This document shows positions 56,820 through 64,000 of a stretch of 64,000 nucleotides of DNA, piece after piece. Origin of the DNA: Xanthomonas cucurbitae (GTDB taxonomy: Bacteria; Pseudomonadota; Gammaproteobacteria; Xanthomonadales; Xanthomonadaceae); the NCBI RefSeq assembly GCF_002939885.1, contig NZ_MDED01000001.1, positions 1 through 64,000 on the forward strand, written 5' to 3'. Made by a program: the position numbers and the translations under genes. A model generated the notes under the pieces. That model had not been told where the DNA came from and did no database searches. It was given only the letters and a program-made list of their open reading frames with translations. The stretch's first letter is position 1; the number at the start of each line of letters is the position of its first letter.

Positions 56820-56918
56820 GGGACTCCTCGGAAAACCCGGCCATGATACCGGATGCGTCCACGGGCTTGCCGCTTGATCTTCGCGTCTGCCTGAGGTTGG
56901 AACGGTTACGCTGTGCCC

Positions 56919-57458
56919 ATGTCGCATCCCGAAGACGAAGACGACGGCGCGCTGTTCCGTGCCGCCATTGGCGCGGTCCAGCCGCTGCGCGAGGTCGCGC
57001 CGCCGGCCAATGCCAAGCCGCGCCCGAAGCCGCGCGCACGCATGGCCGAGCGCGACGAGGCGCAGGCGCAGACTGAATTCGCCCGCCTGCTGCGCGACAG
57101 TGCGCCGCTGGAAGCCGGCGATACCGCCAGCTACCGCCGCGACACGCTGCCTGCGAGGCTGTTCCAGCGGCTCAAGCGCGGGCAGTTTTCAGTGCAGGAC
57201 GAGCTGGATCTGCATGGTGCCACCGCTGCACAGGCCGAGGCCTTGCTGCGCCAGTTCCTGCTGGAGGCGCATGCGCACGAACATGGCTGCGTGCGCATCA
57301 TCCATGGCAAGGGCCTGCAGTCGGACAACGGTGCGCCGGTGCTGAAGAACCTGGTGGACCGCTTGCTGCGCCAGCGCAACGACGTGCTGGCGTTTCATTC
57401 CGCACCACCCACGCAAGGCGGGACCGGGGCATTGTTGGTATTGCTGGCGCGGAAGTAG
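56919..57458 (+). CDS. Smr-domain protein
   Basis: 179-residue protein with a disordered, charged N-terminal half and a C-terminal Smr (MutS2-related) domain: DELDLHG at residues 94-100 (LDLHG motif) and VRIIHGKG at 125-132. Smr domains bind or nick nucleic acid; in bacteria stand-alone forms (SmrA/SmrB) can cleave RNA at collided ribosomes. The start ATG 56919 follows GTG 56913, either of which gives nearly the same product. The last 58 residues are duplicated downstream. Confidence 0.9.
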   Translation: MSHPEDEDDGALFRAAIGAVQPLREVAPPANAKPRPKPRARMAERDEAQAQTEFARLLRDSAPLEAGDTASYRRDTLPARLFQRLKRGQFSVQDELDLHGATAAQAEALLRQFLLEAHAHEHGCVRIIHGKGLQSDNGAPVLKNLVDRLLRQRNDVLAFHSAPPTQGGTGALLVLLARK

Positions 57459-57470
57459 TCGCAGCATCCT

Positions 57471-57536
57471 GTAGGAGCGGCCCCGGCCGCGAGAGGCGCT
57501 ACCGGCAATGCCTGTCGCGGCCGGGGCCGCTCCTAC
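57471..57536. repeat. inverted-repeat element (GTAGGAGCGGC type), copy 1
   Basis: Perfect arms of 22 bp, beginning GTAGGAGCGGC, with a 22-nt spacer. It follows the smr stop by 12 bp and may act as its terminator. The same type of element is widely scattered in Xanthomonas and related genomes. Confidence 0.88.
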
Positions 57537-57558
57537 ACAGAATTACGCTGATGCGTCG

Positions 57559-57738
57559 AAACATGGCTGCGTGCGCATCATCCATGGCAAGGGACTGCAA
57601 TCGGACAACGGTGCGCCGGTACTGGAGAACCTGATGGACCGCCTGCTGCGCCAGCGCAACGACGTGCTGGCGTTTCATTCCGCACCGCCCACGCAAGGCG
57701 GGACCGGGGCTTTACTGGTGTTGTTGGCGCGGAAGTAG
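57559..57738 (+). pseudogene. truncated duplicate of the smr 3' end
   Basis: Carries the last 58 codons of smr, from HGCVRII to the stop, including HGKG but not the DLHG motif or N-terminal half. It differs from the parent at about 12 bases but only 2 residues (Lys to Glu, Val to Met). An ATG at 57508 inside the inverted repeat opens a frame through it, but no ribosome site precedes it, so translation is doubtful. Confidence 0.8.
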
Positions 57739-57750
57739 TCGCAGCATCCT

Positions 57751-57816
57751 GTAGGAGCGGCCCCGGCCGCGAGAGGCGCTACCGGCAATGCCTGTCGCGG
57801 CCGGGGCCGCTCCTGT
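57751..57816. repeat. inverted-repeat element (GTAGGAGCGGC type), copy 2
   Basis: Duplicate of the element at 57471-57536 with two changes in the right arm end (CCTGTAC for CCTACAC). It ends 13 bp before the truD stop codon, so it now lies between the convergent smr fragment and truD. Confidence 0.88.
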
Positions 57817-57828
57817 ACAGAATTACGC

Positions 57829-58935
57829 TCAGGCGTCGGAACCCAGCGGCGCGGCGCGGCCTTCGTCGCTGACATCGCCCAGCTCCCACAGCACTGCGGT
57901 GGCATAGCAGCCTGGCGGCAATGCGAATTCCACCTGCAGGGTCTGCGCATCCAGCCAGCGGTAGCCAAGGTCTTGCGGACGCAAGCGCAATGCGCGGCGC
58001 TCCTGCTTCAATCCTGCGGCCTCCAGGCCTTGCCGCAGCGCCTGCGATGGCAGGTCCGAAAGTGCACCCTGCTCCATCGTGGCCGCCTGATCGGTGGGGC
58101 GTAACTCCCCCGCGCCCCACAATGGGCCGCTGGGATGGATGTCGAAGCGCGCCAGCCGCTCGGCCAGCACCTCGCTCCACGGCTCGGGACCGAACACGCT
58201 GCGCGAGCCATCCAGCATCCAGGCCTCACCCTCCAGCGCGCTATCCCAGCTGCCCTGCTGCACGCGGGCGGCCAGCACGCGATTGAACAGCGCCGAGCGC
58301 GCTGCCGACAGCAGGATCGAGCGCTGGTCGTTGCGCAGCCGCCGTTTCGATGCCGGCGCCGGCGCCAGGCTGCCGTCAGCTTGCTGCACATGGCCAAACA
58401 TCGCCAGCGCCGACGCCACGTTGCCGCCGTCGCGGCCAAAACGCTGTTCGCCGAACCAGTTGGGAATGCCGCGCGCAGCGATCGCCTGCAGGCGCTGCTC
58501 GATGGCCTCGCGCTCGCCCTGCACCTGGCGCAGGGTCAGCACGAAGCGGTTGCCCAGCAGCGCGCCGCGCTGCAGCTTACGGTTGTGCCAGGTGCTGTCG
58601 ATCACCTGCAGCTGTGCGTCGTCGAGCGTGGCCAGATCCGGGGCGACGCGCTTGGGTAGGTGCACGCTGAAACGCTGCGTGGTGACTGCATGGCGATCCT
58701 TCAGGCCGGCGTAGCTCACCCCCATTTCGGCGATGCCCGCCCAACGCGCAAGCGCCTTGGCGACATAGGCGGTGTTCTGCCCACGCTTGCGGATGGTGAG
58801 CAACAGATGTTCGCCTTCGCCGGAAGGCTCGAATGCCGGCAACTCATCCACCTGGAAGTCGTCCGGCGTGCAGCGCATGGCCGCACGCAGCACGGCCGCG
58901 CCGTGCGCGCGTGGAAGAACGGAGGTGTGACTCAT
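57829..58935 (-). CDS. truD: tRNA pseudouridine(13) synthase
   Basis: 368-residue enzyme making pseudouridine at position 13 of tRNA. The catalytic Asp is in [40 protein letters not shown] and the C-terminal [14 protein letters not shown] are TruD family blocks. ATG 58935 gives [12 protein letters not shown]. Its last codons lie within 10 bp of the tandem-duplication boundary, yet the frame is intact. It is 102 bp downstream of ispF, the ispD-ispF-truD-surE order typical of gammaproteobacteria. Confidence 0.96.
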   Translation of the reverse strand: MSHTSVLPRAHGAAVLRAAMRCTPDDFQVDELPAFEPSGEGEHLLLTIRKRGQNTAYVAKALARWAGIAEMGVSYAGLKDRHAVTTQRFSVHLPKRVAPDLATLDDAQLQVIDSTWHNRKLQRGALLGNRFVLTLRQVQGEREAIEQRLQAIAARGIPNWFGEQRFGRDGGNVASALAMFGHVQQADGSLAPAPASKRRLRNDQRSILLSAARSALFNRVLAARVQQGSWDSALEGEAWMLDGSRSVFGPEPWSEVLAERLARFDIHPSGPLWGAGELRPTDQAATMEQGALSDLPSQALRQGLEAAGLKQERRALRLRPQDLGYRWLDAQTLQVEFALPPGCYATAVLWELGDVSDEGRAAPLGSDA

Positions 58936-59037
58936 GCTGTGGTTTACCTTCGCGCCGACGCATCGTGCGCTGTGGGCCGATGGCTCGGCGCGGAATGTCA
59001 CCTCGCCCGCCGGACAGGCCCGGCAGGCAGGAGTGAA

Positions 59038-59529
59038 TCAGGTAGCGATCTTGCCCAGCAGCACCGCCGCCTGTGCAGCAATGCCTTCGCCGCGGCCGGT
59101 GAAGCCGAGCTGTTCGCTGGTGGTGGCCTTGACGCTGACCGCATCGCATTCGATCGCCAGCAAGCCGGCAATACGTTCGCGCATTGCCAGCGCGTGCGGG
59201 CCGACCTTGGGACGCTCGCAGATCACGGTGACATCGGCATTGCCGACCCGCCAACCGCGCTCACGCAGCAACTGATCGCAATGCTCCAGGAATTGCGCAC
59301 TGTCGGCGTCCTTCCAGCGCGCATCGCTGGGCGGAAAGTGCTGACCGATGTCGCCCAGCGCCAGCGCGCCCAGCATGGCATCGCACAACGCGTGCAGCAC
59401 CACGTCGCCATCGCTGTGTGCGAGCACGCCGTGGCGATGCGCCACGCGCACGCCGCCGAGCATCACGTGGTCGCCAGGGCCGAATGCATGGACGTCGTAG
59501 CCTTGGCCGATGCGGAAATTGAAGGACAT
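59038..59529 (-). CDS. ispF: 2-C-methyl-D-erythritol 2,4-cyclodiphosphate synthase
   Basis: 163-residue trimeric enzyme of the MEP isoprenoid pathway. The zinc ligands are in GYDVHAF and [25 protein letters not shown] and [17 protein letters not shown] are intact. The start at ATG 59529 is 7 bp beyond the ispD stop, so the two are cotranscribed. They are separate genes here, not fused as in some alphaproteobacteria. Confidence 0.97.
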   Translation of the reverse strand: MSFNFRIGQGYDVHAFGPGDHVMLGGVRVAHRHGVLAHSDGDVVLHALCDAMLGALALGDIGQHFPPSDARWKDADSAQFLEHCDQLLRERGWRVGNADVTVICERPKVGPHALAMRERIAGLLAIECDAVSVKATTSEQLGFTGRGEGIAAQAAVLLGKIAT

Positions 59530-59536
59530 GCAGACC

Positions 59537-60349
59537 CTATGGTGATTGAGTGACGTCGTTGCCGTGTCCGGCAGTGACCGACTGGGCAGCGGCGTTGCGC
59601 GCGGTGGTCGGCACCTCGGTGGCCTGCGCAACTGACGACTCGGCATCGACCGTCACGCCGCGGCGCGCCAGTTCGAATTCAAACCGTGCCAGATCCGTCG
59701 GCGTGGTGACCTTGAAGTTGTCTTCGGCCCCTTCCACCAGCAAGGGGCGCAATCCCAGCCGCTCCATCGCCATTGCCTCGTCGGTCACGTCTACCCCGGC
59801 GGCCGCGGCCTCGGTGAGGCCGCGAATCAGTTGATGCCGGCGAAACAGCTGCGGAGTGAGCGCGCGCCATAGACGTTCGCGCGGCTCGGTGCCATCGATG
59901 CCGCCATCGTCGCCGGCACGCTTGAGCGTGTCGCGCACCGGTGCCGCCAGGATGGCGCCCACCGGATCGCCGCGACCGATTTCCAGCAATCGGTCCAGAT
60001 CGGCCAAGGCCAGATTCGGACGCGCCGCATCGTGCACCAGCACGAAATCGTCTGCACGCACGCTGTCGGGCAATGCCAGCAACCCGGCCAGGACGGAGGC
60101 AGCGCGCGTCGCACCGCCCACGCAATGCAGTACCGGCTTGGACTGCACCGCCGTCCAACCGGGCCAATCAACATCATCGGCAGCGATCGCCACCAGGATG
60201 CCGGCCACCGCCGGATGTGCGGCCAGTGCGGCCAGGGTGTAGGCCATCAGCGGCTGCCCGGCCGCGTGCAGGTATTGCTTGGGCGTGGGCCCACCGAACC
60301 GCGTGCCGCGCCCGGCGGCCGGCACGATGGCCCAGATGGAGCCGGTCAT
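59537..60349 (-). CDS. ispD: 2-C-methyl-D-erythritol 4-phosphate cytidylyltransferase
   Basis: 270-residue CTP-dependent enzyme of the MEP pathway. Signatures: [21 protein letters not shown] (nucleotide loop, abridged), [11 protein letters not shown] and [16 protein letters not shown]. It is about 30 residues longer than E. coli IspD; the extra residues are an Ala/Thr/Ser-rich C-terminal tail with no recognisable fold. It overlaps ftsB by 4 bp. Confidence 0.95.
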   Translation of the reverse strand: MTGSIWAIVPAAGRGTRFGGPTPKQYLHAAGQPLMAYTLAALAAHPAVAGILVAIAADDVDWPGWTAVQSKPVLHCVGGATRAASVLAGLLALPDSVRADDFVLVHDAARPNLALADLDRLLEIGRGDPVGAILAAPVRDTLKRAGDDGGIDGTEPRERLWRALTPQLFRRHQLIRGLTEAAAAGVDVTDEAMAMERLGLRPLLVEGAEDNFKVTTPTDLARFEFELARRGVTVDAESSVAQATEVPTTARNAAAQSVTAGHGNDVTQSP

Positions 60350-60711
60350 GGATGACCCACCGGGTCGGTGGAGGCCGGCGCCTGCTGCGCAGGAGCAGGC
60401 GCCTCGGTCGACGTAGGTGACGGCAGCGGTGCATCCTCGACCACGCGATAGAACGTTTCGCCCGGCTTGATCATGCCCAGCTCACTGCGTGCGCGCTCTT
60501 CGATTGCCGCCTCGCCATCCTTCAAGTCCTTGACCTCTGCGGCCAACGCCTGGTTGCGCTGGCGCAGACCGTCGTTGTCCTGTGTCTGATGCGCGACCTG
60601 GGCTTCCAGCATCATGACTTCGCCAGAATTCCCAGGCCCGAACCAAAAGCGGTACTGCAGCCAAGCCAGCAACACCGCCAGCACCAGCAGTAGCCAGCGC
60701 CAGTTGCGCAC
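60346..60711 (-). CDS. ftsB: cell division protein FtsB
   Basis: 121-residue bitopic protein of the FtsQLB complex. A short cytosolic N terminus (MRNWR), one transmembrane helix ([16 protein letters not shown]), a periplasmic coiled coil ([20 protein letters not shown]) and the conserved [18 protein letters not shown] Pro/Ala/Thr tail of about 25 residues is extra. The start is GTG 60711, 3 bp after the eno stop; the eno-ftsB-ispD order is conserved. Confidence 0.95.
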   Translation of the reverse strand: MRNWRWLLLVLAVLLAWLQYRFWFGPGNSGEVMMLEAQVAHQTQDNDGLRQRNQALAAEVKDLKDGEAAIEERARSELGMIKPGETFYRVVEDAPLPSPTSTEAPAPAQQAPASTDPVGHP

Positions 60712-60714
60712 GGC

Positions 60715-62019
<1,305 letters not shown>

Positions 62020-62101
62020 TTACCAGTAAGGGGGGAAGTACACCGGAAACAAGCTGCCGGATTATCGCCGCAGGATGCCGGCTTGCCAAATGCCAGGGCG
62101 A

Positions 62102-62935
62102 TCAGACACCGTGTTCGAGGAAGCCGTTGCGCTTGGTGATGGTATCCAGTGCAAGCAGCGTCTCAAGCAAGGCTTCCATCTTGTCCAGCGGCCACGCATT
62201 GGGTCCATCGGACAGCGCCTTGGACGGATCCGGATGGGTTTCGGCAAACAGGCCGGAGATACCGACTGCCACCGCCGCGCGCGCAAGCACCGGCACAAAT
62301 TCGCGCTGGCCACCGGAGCTGCTGCCCTGCCCGCCCGGCAACTGCACCGAATGGGTGGCGTCGAACACCACCGGGCAGCCGGTGTCGCGCATCACGCTCA
62401 ACGAGCGCATGTCGCTGACCAGGTTGTTGTAGCCGAACGAGGCGCCACGCTCGCAGACCATGATCTGTTCGTTGCCGGTGGACTTGGCCTTGTCCACCAC
62501 CGGCTTCATGTCCCACGGCGCCAGGAACTGGCCCTTCTTGATGTTCACCGGCTTGCCGGCCGCGCAGACGTTCTTGATGAAGTCGGTCTGGCGTACCAGA
62601 AACGCCGGGGTCTGCAGCACATCGACCACGGCGGCCACTTCGTTCATCGGGGTGTATTCGTGCACGTCGGTGAGCACCGGCACGCCAATCTGCCGCTTCA
62701 CCTCGGCCAGCACCTTCAGGCCTTCTTCCAGGCCGGGGCCACGGAAGCTGGTGCCGGAGGTCCGGTTGGCCTTGTCGAAGCTCGACTTGAAGATGAAGTT
62801 GATCCCCAGCTTGCCGGTGATCTCCTTGAGCTTGCCGGCGACATCGAGCTGCAGCTGCATCGACTCGATCACGCAGGGGCCGGCAATCAGGAACAACGGC
62901 TGGTCGAGGCCGACTTCGAAGTCACACAGTTTCAT
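62102..62935 (-). CDS. kdsA: 2-dehydro-3-deoxyphosphooctonate aldolase (Kdo-8-P synthase)
   Basis: 277-residue enzyme condensing arabinose 5-phosphate and PEP for lipopolysaccharide core. Blocks: [43 protein letters not shown] and [12 protein letters not shown]. The Cys metal ligand of class II enzymes is replaced by Asn (class I, metal-independent) in the N-terminal region [10 protein letters not shown]. It lies between pyrG and eno, the conserved order; a repeat-filled 219-bp gap separates it from pyrG. Confidence 0.96.
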   Translation of the reverse strand: MKLCDFEVGLDQPLFLIAGPCVIESMQLQLDVAGKLKEITGKLGINFIFKSSFDKANRTSGTSFRGPGLEEGLKVLAEVKRQIGVPVLTDVHEYTPMNEVAAVVDVLQTPAFLVRQTDFIKNVCAAGKPVNIKKGQFLAPWDMKPVVDKAKSTGNEQIMVCERGASFGYNNLVSDMRSLSVMRDTGCPVVFDATHSVQLPGGQGSSSGGQREFVPVLARAAVAVGISGLFAETHPDPSKALSDGPNAWPLDKMEALLETLLALDTITKRNGFLEHGV

Positions 62936-62956
62936 CAGATCACCTGTTGATTAAAG

Positions 62957-62993
62957 CCCCTCTCCCGCCGGGAGAGGGGTAGGGGTGAGGGTG
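62957..62993. repeat. CCCCTCTCCC-type hairpin repeat, copy 2
   Basis: Stem CCCCTCTCCC (62957-62966) and GGGAGAGGGG (62970-62979), then TAGGGGTGAGGGTGCG. It matches copy 1 near 24780 apart from one or two bases. Confidence 0.78.
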
Positions 62994-63081
62994 CGAAGTA
63001 CTGCTGAAGCAAAATGGTTTGCCCTGGCTGGCGCGTAGCGACGCGTTCGTCATGGCTGCCATCTTCCAGTGCGTTGCGGCG

Positions 63082-63150
63082 CACCCTCATCCGCCCCTTC
63101 AGGGCACCTTCTCCCCATAAAGGGGACCGAGGTCCCAAGGGGAGAAGGGA
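63082..63150. repeat. second intergenic repeat type before kdsA
   Basis: CACCCTCATCCGCCCCTTC followed by CCTTCTCCCC and, after 21 nt, GGGGAGAAGGG, forming an inverted repeat. It faces the CCCCTCTCCC-type element in the same gap. Similar sequence is common between Xanthomonas genes. Both elements could end the pyrG transcript or stabilise the kdsA transcript. Confidence 0.65.
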
Positions 63151-63154
63151 CTGC

Positions 63155-64000
63155 TCACGCACGCGCTTCCTTGAGCAGCTTGCCGCCCGCCTTCTTCTCG
63201 CGCGCGGCTCGCACGAAGCCAATGAACAGTGGATGCCCGTCGCGCGGGGTGGACAGGAACTCCGGGTGCGCCTGGCAGGCCAGGAACCACGGATGCGTGT
63301 CGCGCGGCAGTTCCACCACTTCCACCAGCGTGTCGTCCATCGACTTGCCGGAAATCACCAGGCCGGCATCTTCCAGCTGGGTGCGGTAGCGGTTGTTGAA
63401 CTCATAGCGATGACGGTGACGCTCGGCCACCACGTCCTTGCCGTAGACCTCGCGCGCCAGCGTACCCGGCTTCAGCCGTTGCTCCTGCAGGCCAAGGCGC
63501 ATGGTGCCGCCCAGATCCGACTTTTCGTCGCGCTTCTCGACTTCGCCACTGGCGGTGCGCCACTCGGTAATCAGGCCGATCACCGGATGCGGCGACTGGC
63601 GATCATTCTCCGTGCTATTGGCGGCGTCCAGCGCGGCAACGTGGCGGGCATAGTCCACCACTGCGGCCTGCATGCCATAGCAGATGCCGAAGTACGGCAC
63701 CTTGTGCTCACGCGCAAACCTGGAGGTCAGCACCTTGCCTTCGAAGCCGCGGTCGCCGAATCCACCCGGCACCAGGATGCCGTCGATGTCCTGCAGGGCG
63801 GCCATGTCGCTGCCTTCCAGGTCTTGGGCTTCCAGCCACTTCAGGTTGACCTTGGTGCGCTGGCGCAAGCCGCCGTGACGCAGCGCTTCGGCCACCGACT
63901 TGTAGGCGTCCTGGTGATCGACGTACTTGCCGACCACTGCAATGGTGACCTCATCCAGCGGGTGCTTGACCGCATCCACCACCGCCGTCCATTCGGATAG
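63155..64000 (-). CDS. pyrG: CTP synthase, C-terminal part (runs off the window)
   Basis: Makes CTP from UTP, ATP and glutamine. Only the last 281 residues are visible, starting with [11 protein letters not shown] at the window edge, and they cover the glutaminase domain: nucleophile Cys in [26 protein letters not shown], and the [15 protein letters not shown] block with catalytic His and Glu. Note CYGMQ where many CTP synthases have CLGMQ. The start is outside the window. pyrG precedes kdsA, as in many gammaproteobacteria. Confidence 0.95.
   Translation of the reverse strand, partial: LSEWTAVVDAVKHPLDEVTIAVVGKYVDHQDAYKSVAEALRHGGLRQRTKVNLKWLEAQDLEGSDMAALQDIDGILVPGGFGDRGFEGKVLTSRFAREHKVPYFGICYGMQAAVVDYARHVAALDAANSTENDRQSPHPVIGLITEWRTASGEVEKRDEKSDLGGTMRLGLQEQRLKPGTLAREVYGKDVVAERHRHRYEFNNRYRTQLEDAGLVISGKSMDDTLVEVVELPRDTHPWFLACQAHPEFLSTPRDGHPLFIGFVRAAREKKAGGKLLKEARA

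Larger units (their letters stand above)
57281..57838 (+). repeat. 280-bp tandem duplication spanning the smr 3' end and the truD tail
   Basis: Two copies with exact 280-bp period, copy 1 from 57281 and copy 2 from 57561. Each carries the smr 3' end, an inverted repeat, and a stretch running to the truD stop. About 15 substitutions separate them over 270 bp. The junction at 57551-57560 shows the truD tail abutting smr sequence, with an ATGCG microhomology to 57271-57275. Confidence 0.95.

Noticed and set aside
57508-57738. 76-residue Smr-like gene
   Set aside because: It is the duplicated 3' end of smr with an accidental start inside an inverted repeat; treated as a pseudogene, although the silent-substitution bias is reported as a finding.

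Overview
This is high-GC gammaproteobacterial DNA, almost certainly from Xanthomonas; I cannot resolve the species. Reasons: a complete xyloglucan-utilisation locus in the arrangement known from Xanthomonas citri, a LexA operator of the Xanthomonas type, the lexA-recA-recX order, a Cys48/Cys84 bacterioferritin comigratory protein, and short repeat families typical of the genus (GGGAATC heptads, GTAGGAGCGGC inverted repeats, CCCCTCTCCC hairpins). I saw no insertion sequence, prophage or CRISPR array.

Bases 1-19549, all on the minus strand, form one functional unit for plant xyloglucan. Transcription runs from right to left: two TonB-dependent receptors (outer-membrane uptake), a GH74 endo-xyloglucanase, a CE20-type acetylesterase, a GH35 beta-galactosidase, a GH31 alpha-xylosidase, a GH95 alpha-L-fucosidase, then xylulokinase (xylB) and xylose isomerase (xylA, cut by the window edge). 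Oligosaccharides are imported, stripped of acetyl, fucose, galactose and xylose, and the xylose enters the pentose phosphate pathway.

Bases 19809-24753 hold a LysR-type regulator and a divergent four-gene operon (dgoA, dgoD, a lactonase, dgoK) for the De Ley-Doudoroff galactose/galactonate route, which would consume the galactose released by the GH35. A 14-bp AT-rich motif, GAAWWTTTCATTKG in gene orientation, lies in front of both receptor genes and in the regulator/dgo gap. At the receptor genes it sits 20-21 nt from a possible -10 box. This suggests, but does not prove, that one regulator joins polymer uptake to galactose catabolism.

Bases 24971-34621 are mostly housekeeping: ferredoxin, BamC-like lipoprotein and dapA, a GcvR-like ACT protein, an RraB-like protein, peroxiredoxin bcp, a PIN-PhoH protein, thiD, an alpha/beta hydrolase, two identical tRNA-Arg(ACG) genes, and a DedA-rhodanese fusion with an overlapping LysR gene. 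Bases 34758-43630 carry a pirin, a soluble triple-PAS chemotaxis transducer, tRNA-Ser(GCT), csrA, alaS, recX, recA and lexA.

Bases 43710-53743 hold ubiB, pncC, the hflX-hfq-miaA cluster, folP, ftsH, rlmE, yhbY and a Mth938-like gene. Bases 53963-64000 hold nlpD, a YqaA-type gene, pcm, surE, smr, truD, ispF, ispD, ftsB, eno, kdsA and the 3' part of pyrG. Two repeat structures stand out here: 13 GGGAATC heptads facing inverted copies between convergent stop codons, and a 280-bp tandem duplication that copies the 3' end of the smr gene, where nearly all substitutions between copies are synonymous.
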